The position numbers were made by a program, and so were the translations under genes. From Pseudolabrys sp. (GTDB lineage Bacteria > Pseudomonadota > Alphaproteobacteria > Rhizobiales > Xanthobacteraceae): a stretch of 11,336 nucleotides of DNA. Of this stretch, positions 1-6,497 are shown one piece after another; position 1 is the first letter of the stretch, and every line of letters begins with the position of its first letter. The notes beneath the pieces were generated by a model. That model was not told where the DNA came from. It worked only from the letters and a program-made list of their open reading frames with translations, and did no database searches. The DNA lies in the NCBI GenBank assembly GCA_029945495.1, contig JAQSCR010000484.1:1-11336 (forward strand), given 5' to 3'.

Positions 1-1182
1 GCGCAGCACTCGCGCGCGCCGATGGCGCGGATGGCCGACCGCTTCGCGATTCTTTTCCTGGCGTTGACGGTGGCCCTTGCCAGCGCCGCATGGTGGCTGA
101 CCGGCGATCCGATCCGGGCGGTGGCGGTGCTGGTGGTGGCGACGCCGTGCCCGCTGATCCTGGCAGTGCCGGTGGCGATCGTGTCCGGATTGTCTCGCGC
201 GGCAAAGCTCGGCATTCTCATCAAAGGCGGCCGCGCCATCGAGATGCTGGCGCGGGTGCGGGTGCTGGTCATCGACAAGACCGGAACCCTGACCATCGGT
301 CATGCACGGATCGTCGGCACCCGCGCCATCGACGGCGTCAGCGCCGACGAGGTGCTGCGGCTGGCGGCCTCGCTCGACCAGGCCTCCAAGCACATCGTTG
401 CCCAGACCATCGTCGAGGCAGCGCGCGCCAAGGGATTGACGCTGGCGGTGCCGACCGACGTGGCGGAGACCCCGGGCGAGGGCATCGCCGGCCGTGTCGA
501 TGGCCGCGACGTGATCGTCGGCGGCTTGCACTTCGTCGCCGGCAAGACCGGCGGCGCCCGCGATCCGCTGCTGAGCAGACCCGGGCCGCCGGGCGCGGGG
601 CCCCCGGGGGGGGCCGCCGACGGCAGACTGATCGGCGTGCTGGTGCTGTCCGACGAACTGCGCGTCGGCACCGAACAACTCCTGAGCTCGCTGCGCGCCG
701 AAGGCATCGAACGTATCGTGCTGGCGACCGGCGACCGGCACGAAGTCGCTAAGTTCGTCGGCACCGGGCTGGGGCTCGATGCGGTGCGCTCGGAACTGAC
801 GCCCGACCAGAAAGTGCTGCTGGTCCTGTCCGAGCGCAAGAACGGCCCGGTGATGATGATCGGCGACGGCGTCAACGATGCGCCGGCGCTCGCCGCCGCC
901 GACATCGGCATGGCCATGGGCGCCAGGGGCACCGCGGCGAGTGCCGAAGCCGCCGACGTGGTGCTGCTGGTCGACCAGCTCGATCGCGTGCTTCCCGCTA
1001 TCAGGATCGCGCGCCGCTCGCGCCGCATCGCGCTGCAAAGCGTGGTCGCCGGCCTCGGCCTGTCGGTCGTCGCCATGGTCGCCGCCGCGTTCGGATTGAT
1101 CGTTCCGGTCGAAGGCGCGCTGCTGCAGGAAGCCATCGACGTGGCGGTGATCTTCAACGCATTGCGGGCGTTGCGCGGCTAG
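1..1182 (+). CDS. Heavy-metal P1B-type ATPase, C-terminal part (5' end outside window)
   Basis: Inner-membrane ATP-driven metal transporter. The frame is open from base 1 and the residues before the first ATG (22) already match the family (S-x-APM-x-R-ADR), so the true start lies upstream; the N-terminal metal-binding region, first membrane helices and most of the actuator domain are missing. Counting from the ATG at 22: a membrane helix at about 9-26, then the metal-site helix with TPCPL at 41-45, phosphorylation motif DKTGTLT at 85-91 (Asp85), TGD at 237-239, hinge GDGVNDAPAL at 281-290, and two C-terminal helices (about 341-362 and 366-381). TPC replaces the CPC of copper and cadmium/zinc pumps; TPC is known from P1B-5 enzymes linked to nickel and iron, so the metal is uncertain. 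The HP dipeptide of the N domain reads KHI at 123-125. A Gly/Pro-rich stretch at 187-198 is coded by unusual G and C runs (see findings). Confidence 0.93.
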   Translation, partial: AQHSRAPMARMADRFAILFLALTVALASAAWWLTGDPIRAVAVLVVATPCPLILAVPVAIVSGLSRAAKLGILIKGGRAIEMLARVRVLVIDKTGTLTIGHARIVGTRAIDGVSADEVLRLAASLDQASKHIVAQTIVEAARAKGLTLAVPTDVAETPGEGIAGRVDGRDVIVGGLHFVAGKTGGARDPLLSRPGPPGAGPPGGAADGRLIGVLVLSDELRVGTEQLLSSLRAEGIERIVLATGDRHEVAKFVGTGLGLDAVRSELTPDQKVLLVLSERKNGPVMMIGDGVNDAPALAAADIGMAMGARGTAASAEAADVVLLVDQLDRVLPAIRIARRSRRIALQSVVAGLGLSVVAMVAAAFGLIVPVEGALLQEAIDVAVIFNALRALRG

Positions 1183-1220
1183 AGTTCCTGCCGCGCAATT
1201 GCCTTATTGGAACAGGAACT
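1183..1220. repeat. Inverted repeat just after the ATPase gene
   Basis: An 8-bp perfect inverted repeat, AGTTCCTG at 1183-1190 and CAGGAACT at 1213-1220, is separated by 22 bases and starts on the base after the ATPase stop codon. There is no following T run, so it does not look like an intrinsic terminator. Its right arm contains a GGAAC box of the possible promoter listed next. It could be an mRNA 3' stem, an operator or chance. Confidence 0.35.
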
Positions 1221-1239
1221 GCCACCGCCTGCGCGCATT
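1209..1239 (+). promoter_or_regulatory. Possible EcfG-type general stress promoter for the YciF-like gene
   Basis: Two GGAAC boxes lie 6 bp apart (1209-1213 and 1215-1219). The second is followed after 16 bases by CATT (1236-1239). The alphaproteobacterial EcfG sigma factor recognises GGAAC-N16/17-CGTT, so the -35 is perfect and the -10 has one mismatch. The downstream ferritin-like gene is a typical member of general stress regulons. The match is short, so confidence is limited. Confidence 0.35.
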
Positions 1240-1285
1240 GACCCTGGGACCGGACACAGCCGGCATCCAATCACGCAAAAAAATC

Positions 1286-1291
1286 GAGGAG
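1286..1291 (+). promoter_or_regulatory. Strong ribosome binding site of the YciF-like gene
   Basis: GAGGAG lies 7 bases before the ATG at 1299, preceded by an A-rich run (1277-1283). It fixes the start and suggests high expression. Confidence 0.75.
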
Positions 1292-1298
1292 TAACTCA

Positions 1299-1802
1299 AT
1301 GGGTCTGTTCAGCAAGGACATCAAGACGTTGAACGATTTGTTCGTTCATACGCTCAAGGACATTTACTACGCCGAAAATCAGATCGTGAAGGCGCTGCCC
1401 GACATGATCGAGAAGGTGACCGACAGCGGCCTCAAGCAGGGGTTCCAGGCGCATCTCGGCGAAACCAAGAACCACATTGCGCGGCTCGAGCAGGTGTTCA
1501 AGCTGCACGGCGTCGAGATCGAGGGCGTCGACTGCCCGGCGATCGACGGCATTCTCGAGGAAGCCGATGACGTCGCCGGCGATGTCGACGACAAGACCGT
1601 GCTCGACGCCGCTCTGATCGCCGCCGCGCAGGCGGTCGAACACTACGAGATGACCCGCTACGGCACCTTGGTCGCCTGGGCCAAGCAGCTCGGCCGCCCG
1701 GATTGCGCCAGCCTGCTGGAGCAGAACCTCAAGGAAGAAAAGGCCGCCGACATGAAGCTGACCGGTCTGGCCGAGCGCGGCATCAACGCCAAAGCGGCGT
1801 AA
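1299..1802 (+). CDS. YciF-like ferritin-fold stress protein (DUF892)
   Basis: Small cytoplasmic protein of the YciE/YciF family (DUF892), a four-helix ferritin-like fold usually induced by stress; its biochemical activity is not settled. The 167-residue length is normal for the family. The N-terminus (L-F-x-H-x-L-K-D-I-Y-Y-A-E-N-Q) is the family signature. Candidate metal ligands are Glu26 in helix 1, Glu55 and His59 (E-T-K-N-H) in helix 2, Glu114, His115 and Glu117 (EHYE) in helix 3, and Glu146/147 in helix 4; that these bind a di-metal centre is inferred from the fold. The start is supported by GAGGAG 7 bases upstream. The gene stands alone: a 116-bp gap with a possible EcfG-type promoter precedes it and a strong terminator follows. 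Confidence 0.93.
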   Translation: MGLFSKDIKTLNDLFVHTLKDIYYAENQIVKALPDMIEKVTDSGLKQGFQAHLGETKNHIARLEQVFKLHGVEIEGVDCPAIDGILEEADDVAGDVDDKTVLDAALIAAAQAVEHYEMTRYGTLVAWAKQLGRPDCASLLEQNLKEEKAADMKLTGLAERGINAKAA

Positions 1803-1885
1803 TTTGGCGGCCTAGTTCGCGGACCGCTCCGCTGCCTGGGAAGGCAGCAAGATCCTTGCGGGCCTCTTGGGGACGCATCGATCCG

Positions 1886-1915
1886 AAAAGACCCTGGCCC
1901 GGCCAGGGCCTTTTT
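1886..1915. terminator. Intrinsic terminator, probably bidirectional
   Basis: CCCTGGC (1892-1898), loop CCG, GCCAGGG (1902-1908), then a run of five T (1911-1915). On the other side AAAAG (1886-1890) can pair with CTTTT (1910-1914), so the stem also ends in a U run when read from the minus strand. It lies about 84 bp after the YciF-like stop codon and should end that transcript. A smaller hairpin without a T run, GCTGCC/GGCAGC at 1831-1836 and 1843-1848, lies between the gene and the terminator. Confidence 0.8.
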
Positions 1916-1928
1916 ATTTGTGCGGCTA

Positions 1929-1980
1929 CGTGTCCCGGATCTGCGGTGCACCGCAAGCGCTGCACCGCGTCCGGGACACG
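1929..1980. repeat. 52-bp intergenic palindromic repeat (REP/RPE-like)
   Basis: An almost complete hairpin. The outer arms CGTGTCCCGGA (1929-1939) and TCCGGGACACG (1970-1980) pair over 11 bp, the inner arms GCGGTGCA (1943-1950) and TGCACCGC (1961-1968) over 8 bp, and the tip CGC-AA-GCG (1952-1959) over 3 bp. The only asymmetry is a 3-versus-1 base bulge (1940-1942 against 1969). No open frame of note crosses it. I recall short palindromes with GTCCCGGA/TCCGGGAC ends as frequent intergenic repeats in Bradyrhizobium and Rhodopseudomonas; this is memory, not a search. Only one copy is visible in the window. It may act as an mRNA-stabilising or mobile REP-type element. Confidence 0.65.
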
Positions 1981-2009
1981 GGCTTTCTAATTTGGGCCTT
2001 TGGCCTTAG

Positions 2010-4091
2010 ATGAACCGCATGACCGAAACATCCGCCGCCGCCTCCGCCCAAAATCCGCTTCTCGCCGACTGGACCGCCGCCTTCGGCCTGCCGCCTTTCG
2101 CGACGCTATCGCCGGAGCATTTCCGCCCGGCCTTCGACCGGGCGCTCGCCGCGCACCGCACTGAGTTGGACGCCATTGCTGCCAACCCGGAGAGGCCTTC
2201 CTTCGACAACACCATCGTGGCGCTGGAGAAAAGCGGCCGCGATCTCGATCGCGTCGCCAATGTGTTCTTCGTCAAGGCCGACGCCGACACCGGCGAGGCC
2301 ATCGAAGCGATCGAGCGCGACATGTCGCCGCTGTTGGCGCGCCACTCGAACGCGATGTATCTCGACCGCAAGCTCTATGCCCGCATCGGCGATCTCTACG
2401 CCCGGCGCGACACGCTCGGCCTTTCCGCCGAACAGGCGCGCGTGCTCGACCGCTACCACACCCGCTTCGTGCGCGCCGGCGGCGCACTCGAAAAGGCGAG
2501 CCAGGACCGGCTCGCCGCCATCAACGAACGGCTGGCCACGCTCGGCACCCAGTTCGGGCAGAACGTTTTGGCGGACGAGAAAGCCTACGCGCTCATCATT
2601 GACGCGGCCGATCTCGCCGGCCTGCCGGACTTCGCCGTTGCCGCCGCTGCTGCCGTCGCGGAAGAGCGCGCCCACAAGGGCAAATACGCCGTTACCTTGG
2701 CGCGTTCGTCCTGCGAGGGCTTCCTGCAGTTCTCGTCGCGGCGCGATCTGCGCGAGAAAGTGTTCCAGGCCTGGATCAAGCGCGGCGAGAATGGCGGCTC
2801 AACCGACAACCGTGCGCTGATCGCCGAGATGGTCGCACTTCGCGGCGAACGCGCGCGTCTCTTGGGCTTTGCGACCTTCGCCGACTACCGGCTCGACGAC
2901 CAGATGGCCAAGACGCCGCAGGCGGCGCGCCAACTGCTCGACGACGTCTGGGGCCGCGCCCGAGGCAAGGCTGGCGTCGAGCGCGATGCCTTGCAGGCAA
3001 TGATTGCGCAGGAGGGCGGCAACTTCGCGCTGGCGCCGCATGACTGGCGCTATTACGCCGAGAAGCTGCGCAAGGCCAAATACGATCTCGATGAAGCGGA
3101 GATCAAGCCGTACTTCCAGCTCAACAAGATGATCGACGCGGCGTTCGAGACCGCGCACCGCTTGTTCGGCCTCAACTTCAAGGCCGTCTGCACGCCGCTC
3201 TATCACCCGGACGCGCGCGCCTGGGACGTGACCGACGCCGCCGGCCAGCATGTCGGCCTGTTCATCGGCGATTACTTCGCGCGCGGCTCGAAGCATTCCG
3301 GCGCCTGGATGACCTCGCTGCGCGATCAGGAGAAGCTGTCCGGCGATATCCGTCCGATCATTCTCAATGTCTGCAACTTCTCCAAGCCGGCCGCCGGGCA
3401 GCCAGCTTTGCTGTCCTTCGACGACGCGCGCACTCTGTTTCACGAATTCGGACACGCTTTGCACGGGCTGTTGTCGAACGTCACCTATCCGCTGCTCGCC
3501 GGCACCGCGGTGGCGAGCGATTTCGTCGAACTGCCGTCGCAGCTCTACGAGCACTGGCTGGAAGTGCCGGAAATTCTCCAGAAATATGCGCGCCACGCCA
3601 AAACGAATGAGCCCATGCCGAAGGTGATGTTCGACAAGCTGCTGGCGACGCGCACGTACGGGCAGGGCTTCTCCACGATCGAATACACCTCCTGTGCGCT
3701 GGTCGATCTCGACATTCACGCGCTGCCGGACGCGGACAAGCTCGACGTCAGCAAATTCGAGCGCGACACGCTTGCGAAGATGCAGATGCCTTCGGAAATC
3801 GTCATGCGGCACCGCCTGCCGCATTTCCAGCATCTGTTCTCCGGCGGCGGCTATGCGGCCGGCTATTACTCTTACATGTGGTCGGAAGTGCTGGATGCCG
3901 ACGCCTTCGAGGCGTTTTCGGAAACCGGCAATGCCTTCGATCCGGCGACCGCCAAAAAGCTGCGCGACTTCATCTACTCAGCCGGCAACCTGCGCGATCC
4001 GGCGGAAGCCTATAAAGCCTTCCGCGGCCGATTGCCGTCGGTCGAGCCGCTGTTGAAGAAGCGCGGGCTGAACGACACGGCAGCGGTATGA
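2010..4091 (+). CDS. dcp: M3 family zinc metallopeptidase, peptidyl-dipeptidase Dcp type
   Basis: Cytoplasmic zinc peptidase that removes dipeptides from the C-terminus of peptides, acting late in peptide breakdown. The zinc site is HEFGH at 478-482 with the third ligand Glu507 (D-F-V-E-L-P-S-Q), the 29-residue spacing known for Dcp. HEFGHALHG and the SDFVELPSQxxEHW block fit Dcp better than oligopeptidase A. The conserved C-terminal tyrosine region G-G-Y-A-A-G-Y-Y-S-Y is at 613-622. The length of 693 residues is close to the about 680 of E. coli Dcp, so the protein looks complete. There is no signal peptide. The start is uncertain: ATG at 2010 or 2019, neither with a good ribosome binding site. 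The stop overlaps the next start by 4 bp (ATGA), implying translational coupling with the gamma-glutamyltransferase-family gene. An M3 oligopeptidase of different specificity cannot be ruled out. Confidence 0.93.
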   Translation: MNRMTETSAAASAQNPLLADWTAAFGLPPFATLSPEHFRPAFDRALAAHRTELDAIAANPERPSFDNTIVALEKSGRDLDRVANVFFVKADADTGEAIEAIERDMSPLLARHSNAMYLDRKLYARIGDLYARRDTLGLSAEQARVLDRYHTRFVRAGGALEKASQDRLAAINERLATLGTQFGQNVLADEKAYALIIDAADLAGLPDFAVAAAAAVAEERAHKGKYAVTLARSSCEGFLQFSSRRDLREKVFQAWIKRGENGGSTDNRALIAEMVALRGERARLLGFATFADYRLDDQMAKTPQAARQLLDDVWGRARGKAGVERDALQAMIAQEGGNFALAPHDWRYYAEKLRKAKYDLDEAEIKPYFQLNKMIDAAFETAHRLFGLNFKAVCTPLYHPDARAWDVTDAAGQHVGLFIGDYFARGSKHSGAWMTSLRDQEKLSGDIRPIILNVCNFSKPAAGQPALLSFDDARTLFHEFGHALHGLLSNVTYPLLAGTAVASDFVELPSQLYEHWLEVPEILQKYARHAKTNEPMPKVMFDKLLATRTYGQGFSTIEYTSCALVDLDIHALPDADKLDVSKFERDTLAKMQMPSEIVMRHRLPHFQHLFSGGGYAAGYYSYMWSEVLDADAFEAFSETGNAFDPATAKKLRDFIYSAGNLRDPAEAYKAFRGRLPSVEPLLKKRGLNDTAAV

Positions 4092-5710
4092 CCGAACTCC
4101 ACACCGCCGGCCATCGTCGCGGCGTCGTCTGCGCGCCGCATGCCCTCGCGGTCGAAGACGGCCGCGCCATTCTAGAGGAGGGCGGCAACGCCATCGAGGC
4201 CATGCTGGCGATGGCGGCGTCGATCGCCGCCGTCTATCCGCACATGAATCATATCGGCGGCGATGGTTTCTGGTTGATCCGCGAGCCGTCCGGCCGCGTG
4301 CGCGCCATCATGGGCGCGGGCCGCGCCGGCGCCAAAGCGACGCCGCGCCTTTATCGCGACGCCGGGCACTATGAAATTCCGACGCGCGGGCCGCTCGCCG
4401 CACTCACCGTGCCGGGCGCGGTGGCCGGCTGGATGCTGGCGGTCGAAGCCGCCAAGGCGCAGACCGGCAAAGGCATCAACAAAGGCTCCAACCGGCTGCC
4501 GCTGCATGTTCTGTTCGACGCCGCGATCCGGCGCGCGCGCGAGGGCTACAAGGTGTCGCGTAGTCAGGCGCAACTCTCGATCGACAAATTCGCGGAGTTG
4601 GAGAGGGTGCCGGGCTTCGCCAATGCGTTCCTCATCGACGGCAAGCCGCCGGAGGTTGGCGCCATGCTGAAGCAGACGGCGTTCGCGGCGACGCTCGAGC
4701 ATCTCGCCAAAACCGGCCTGCAGGATTTCTATCGCGGCGATGTCGGCCGCGAGATCGCCGCCGACCTCGAGCGCATCGGCGCGCCGCTGACGCGCGCCGA
4801 TCTGGAAAAATACGAAGCGCGCATCGCCGAACCGCTCAGCGTCGTAACCGGCGCGGGCACGCTCTACAACACGCCGCCGCCGACACAAGGCCTCGCCTCG
4901 CTGATCATTCTCGCGCTGTTCGACCGCCTGCGCGTATCCGACGGCGAAAGCTTCGCGCATATCCATGGTCTGATCGAATCGACTAAGCGCGCCTTCATCG
5001 TGCGCGACCGCGAGGTCACCGACCCGGACAAGATCGACGGCAATCTCAACCGCTATCTCGACGCGACATTCCTCGATCCCGAGGTGGAGAAGATCGACGC
5101 CCGCGAGGCGGCGCGCTGGCCATCGCGTGAAGCGCGCGGCGACACGATCTGGATGGGCGCGGCGGATGCCTCCGGGCTGGTCGTGTCCTACATCCAGTCG
5201 ATCTACTGGGAGTTCGGCTCCGGCTGCGTGCTGCCGGCGACCGGCATCCTGATGCAGAACCGCGGCTCCAGCTTCTCGCTCGACCCGAAGGCGATAAACG
5301 CGCTGGAGCCGGGACGGCGACCGTTTCACACGCTCAACCCGGCGCTGGCCGCGCTCAAGGACGGTCGCGTCATGGCCTATGGCACGATGGGCGGCGACGG
5401 CCAGCCGCAATCGCAGGCGGCGGTATTCACGCGCCATGTCCTGTTCGGCCAGCCGCTCGACAAGGCGCTCGACGCGCCGCGCTGGCTGCTGGGCCGCACC
5501 TGGGGATCGAGCCAGACAAATCTGCGCATGGAATCGCGCTTCGACGGCCATCTGATCGACCGGCTGATGTCGGCCGGCCATGATGTGGCTGTCATGAACG
5601 AGGCGTATTCAGACACCATGGGCCACGCTGGCGCCGTGATCTTCCATCCCAATGGAACGCTGGAAGGCGGCCACGACCCGCGCGCCGACGGCGGCGCGGC
5701 GGGGGTTTAG
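4088..5710 (+). CDS. Gamma-glutamyltransferase-family N-terminal nucleophile hydrolase
   Basis: Self-cleaving amidohydrolase of the gamma-glutamyltransferase family. These enzymes act on gamma-glutamyl or related amide bonds after autocleavage before a catalytic Thr. The predicted nucleophile is Thr353 (R-G-D-T-I-W), which would give subunits of about 352 and 188 residues. Family marks are E-G-G-N-A-I-E-A at 31-38, P-H-M-N-H-I-G-G-D at 51-59, G-T-G-I-L-M-Q-N-R-G around 385-393 and G-T-M-G-G-D-G-Q-P-Q at 432-441. The E. coli enzyme is periplasmic with a signal peptide and about 580 residues; this 540-residue protein has no signal peptide and should be cytoplasmic, like the YwrD/HpxW-type members. 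Substrate is therefore open: gamma-glutamyl peptides, glutathione or another amide such as oxamate. The ATG overlaps the dcp stop (ATGA), which suggests joint peptide catabolism. Confidence 0.9.
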   Translation: MTELHTAGHRRGVVCAPHALAVEDGRAILEEGGNAIEAMLAMAASIAAVYPHMNHIGGDGFWLIREPSGRVRAIMGAGRAGAKATPRLYRDAGHYEIPTRGPLAALTVPGAVAGWMLAVEAAKAQTGKGINKGSNRLPLHVLFDAAIRRAREGYKVSRSQAQLSIDKFAELERVPGFANAFLIDGKPPEVGAMLKQTAFAATLEHLAKTGLQDFYRGDVGREIAADLERIGAPLTRADLEKYEARIAEPLSVVTGAGTLYNTPPPTQGLASLIILALFDRLRVSDGESFAHIHGLIESTKRAFIVRDREVTDPDKIDGNLNRYLDATFLDPEVEKIDAREAARWPSREARGDTIWMGAADASGLVVSYIQSIYWEFGSGCVLPATGILMQNRGSSFSLDPKAINALEPGRRPFHTLNPALAALKDGRVMAYGTMGGDGQPQSQAAVFTRHVLFGQPLDKALDAPRWLLGRTWGSSQTNLRMESRFDGHLIDRLMSAGHDVAVMNEAYSDTMGHAGAVIFHPNGTLEGGHDPRADGGAAGV

Positions 5711-5713
5711 CGG

Positions 5714-5743
5714 CCGACATAAACGAAGCGTATTCGTAATAAT
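5714..5743 (+). promoter_or_regulatory. Possible sigma-70 promoter for the DUF1007-NicO pair
   Basis: CCGACA (5714-5719, 4 of 6 matches to TTGACA) and AATAAT (5738-5743, 5 of 6 to TATAAT) are 18 bases apart, in an AT-rich patch unlike the surrounding coding DNA. The predicted transcript start is near 5750, about 40 bases before the ATG at 5789. It is the only clear gap between the upstream gene and the transporter pair. Confidence 0.4.
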
Positions 5744-5748
5744 GTAAC
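5736..5748. promoter_or_regulatory. Operator-like site, Zur-box-like, over the -10 of the DUF1007 promoter
   Basis: GTAATAATGTAAC matches the E. coli Zur core GTTATANTATAAC at 10 of 12 defined positions, but the flanks of the full Zur box do not match. It overlaps the proposed -10, which fits repression. A related sequence, CGTGATAATGTGCC (5771-5784), repeats 11 of 14 bases of CGTAATAATGTAAC (5735-5748) exactly 36 bp downstream. Metal regulation (Zur, Fur or a nickel/cobalt regulator) is inference from the match and the transporter genes. Confidence 0.3.
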
Positions 5749-5788
5749 GCGCCACCTTTATGCCGCACTCCGTGATAATGTGCCTCCC

Positions 5789-6433
5789 ATGAAAATGCCG
5801 ATCCGACTTCTCATTGCCGCCGCGCTGAGCCTGACATTTGCTGCGCCGGCGTTGGCGCATCCGCATGTCTGGGTCACGATGCATTCGGAAGTGGTCTATG
5901 CGCCCGACGGCAGCGTCACCGGCGTGCGCCATGACTGGTCGTTCGACGACATGTTCTCGGCCTTCGCCACGCAGGGCTACGAGAGCGAGGTGAAGGGCGA
6001 ATTCACCCGCGAAGAGCTGGCGCCGCTGGCCAAGGTCAATGTCGAGTCGCTGAAGGAATACGACTACTTCACCTACGCGACCGCCGACGGCAAAAAGGCG
6101 AAGATGACCGATCCGTTGCCGGATTATCATCTGAGCTACGAGAACCAGGTGCTGACGCTGCATTTCACCTTGCCGTTCGAGAAGCCGGTGAAGGCGAAGG
6201 AATTGAAAATCGAGATCTACGATCCGACCATCTTTGTCGATTTCGAATTTCCGAAAAAGGACCCGGTGGTGTTGGCCGGCGCGCCAGCCGGCTGCAAGCT
6301 CGACACCGTGCTGCCGCGCGAAATGACCTATGCCGAGGGCAAGGCGCTGAGCAACATTCCCGCCGACCAGCCGAACGTCTCGATGGCCTGGGGCGCGCAG
6401 TTCGCCAACAAGATCCTGGTGCATTGTCCGTAA
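5789..6433 (+). CDS. DUF1007 family periplasmic protein, metal-transport associated
   Basis: Exported protein of the DUF1007 family (COG3683), commonly encoded beside NicO-type nickel/cobalt permeases; its exact role is unknown, with periplasmic metal handling the usual proposal. From the ATG at 5789 it has 214 residues. Residues 1-23 are a clear signal peptide (basic M-K-M-P-I-R, hydrophobic core, A-P-A-L-A), so the mature protein should begin H24-P-H-V-W-V, a family hallmark. Two cysteines, C169 and C213 (next to last residue), could form a disulphide. An upstream in-frame GTG at 5780 would only add three residues in front of the signal peptide and would lie in a repeated operator-like sequence, so ATG 5789 is preferred; 5795 is also possible. 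It is followed 64 bp later by the NicO gene on the same strand, likely in one transcript. Confidence 0.87.
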   Translation: MKMPIRLLIAAALSLTFAAPALAHPHVWVTMHSEVVYAPDGSVTGVRHDWSFDDMFSAFATQGYESEVKGEFTREELAPLAKVNVESLKEYDYFTYATADGKKAKMTDPLPDYHLSYENQVLTLHFTLPFEKPVKAKELKIEIYDPTIFVDFEFPKKDPVVLAGAPAGCKLDTVLPREMTYAEGKALSNIPADQPNVSMAWGAQFANKILVHCP

Positions 6434-6497
6434 CGATTAAGCCGTAAATACAAGACTGCATGCGGGGCGCGCGTGTTGAGACGGGGACTGATCGACC

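Noticed and set aside
300..1157. Open frame of 285 codons on the minus strand
   Set aside because: Antisense to the P-type ATPase, Ser/Thr/Pro-rich and unlike any family; a shadow frame.
2799..3833. Open frame of 344 codons on the minus strand
   Set aside because: Antisense to the Dcp gene, Arg/Gln-rich and without family features; a shadow frame.
4172..5581. Long open frame of 469 codons on the minus strand
   Set aside because: It lies entirely opposite the gamma-glutamyltransferase-family gene. Its translation is Arg-rich with no recognisable motif, as expected for the antisense frame of a GC-rich gene.
5780..5788. GTG at 5780 as start of the DUF1007 gene
   Set aside because: It adds only M-P-P before a normal signal peptide that begins at ATG 5789, has no ribosome binding site and lies in an operator-like repeat.
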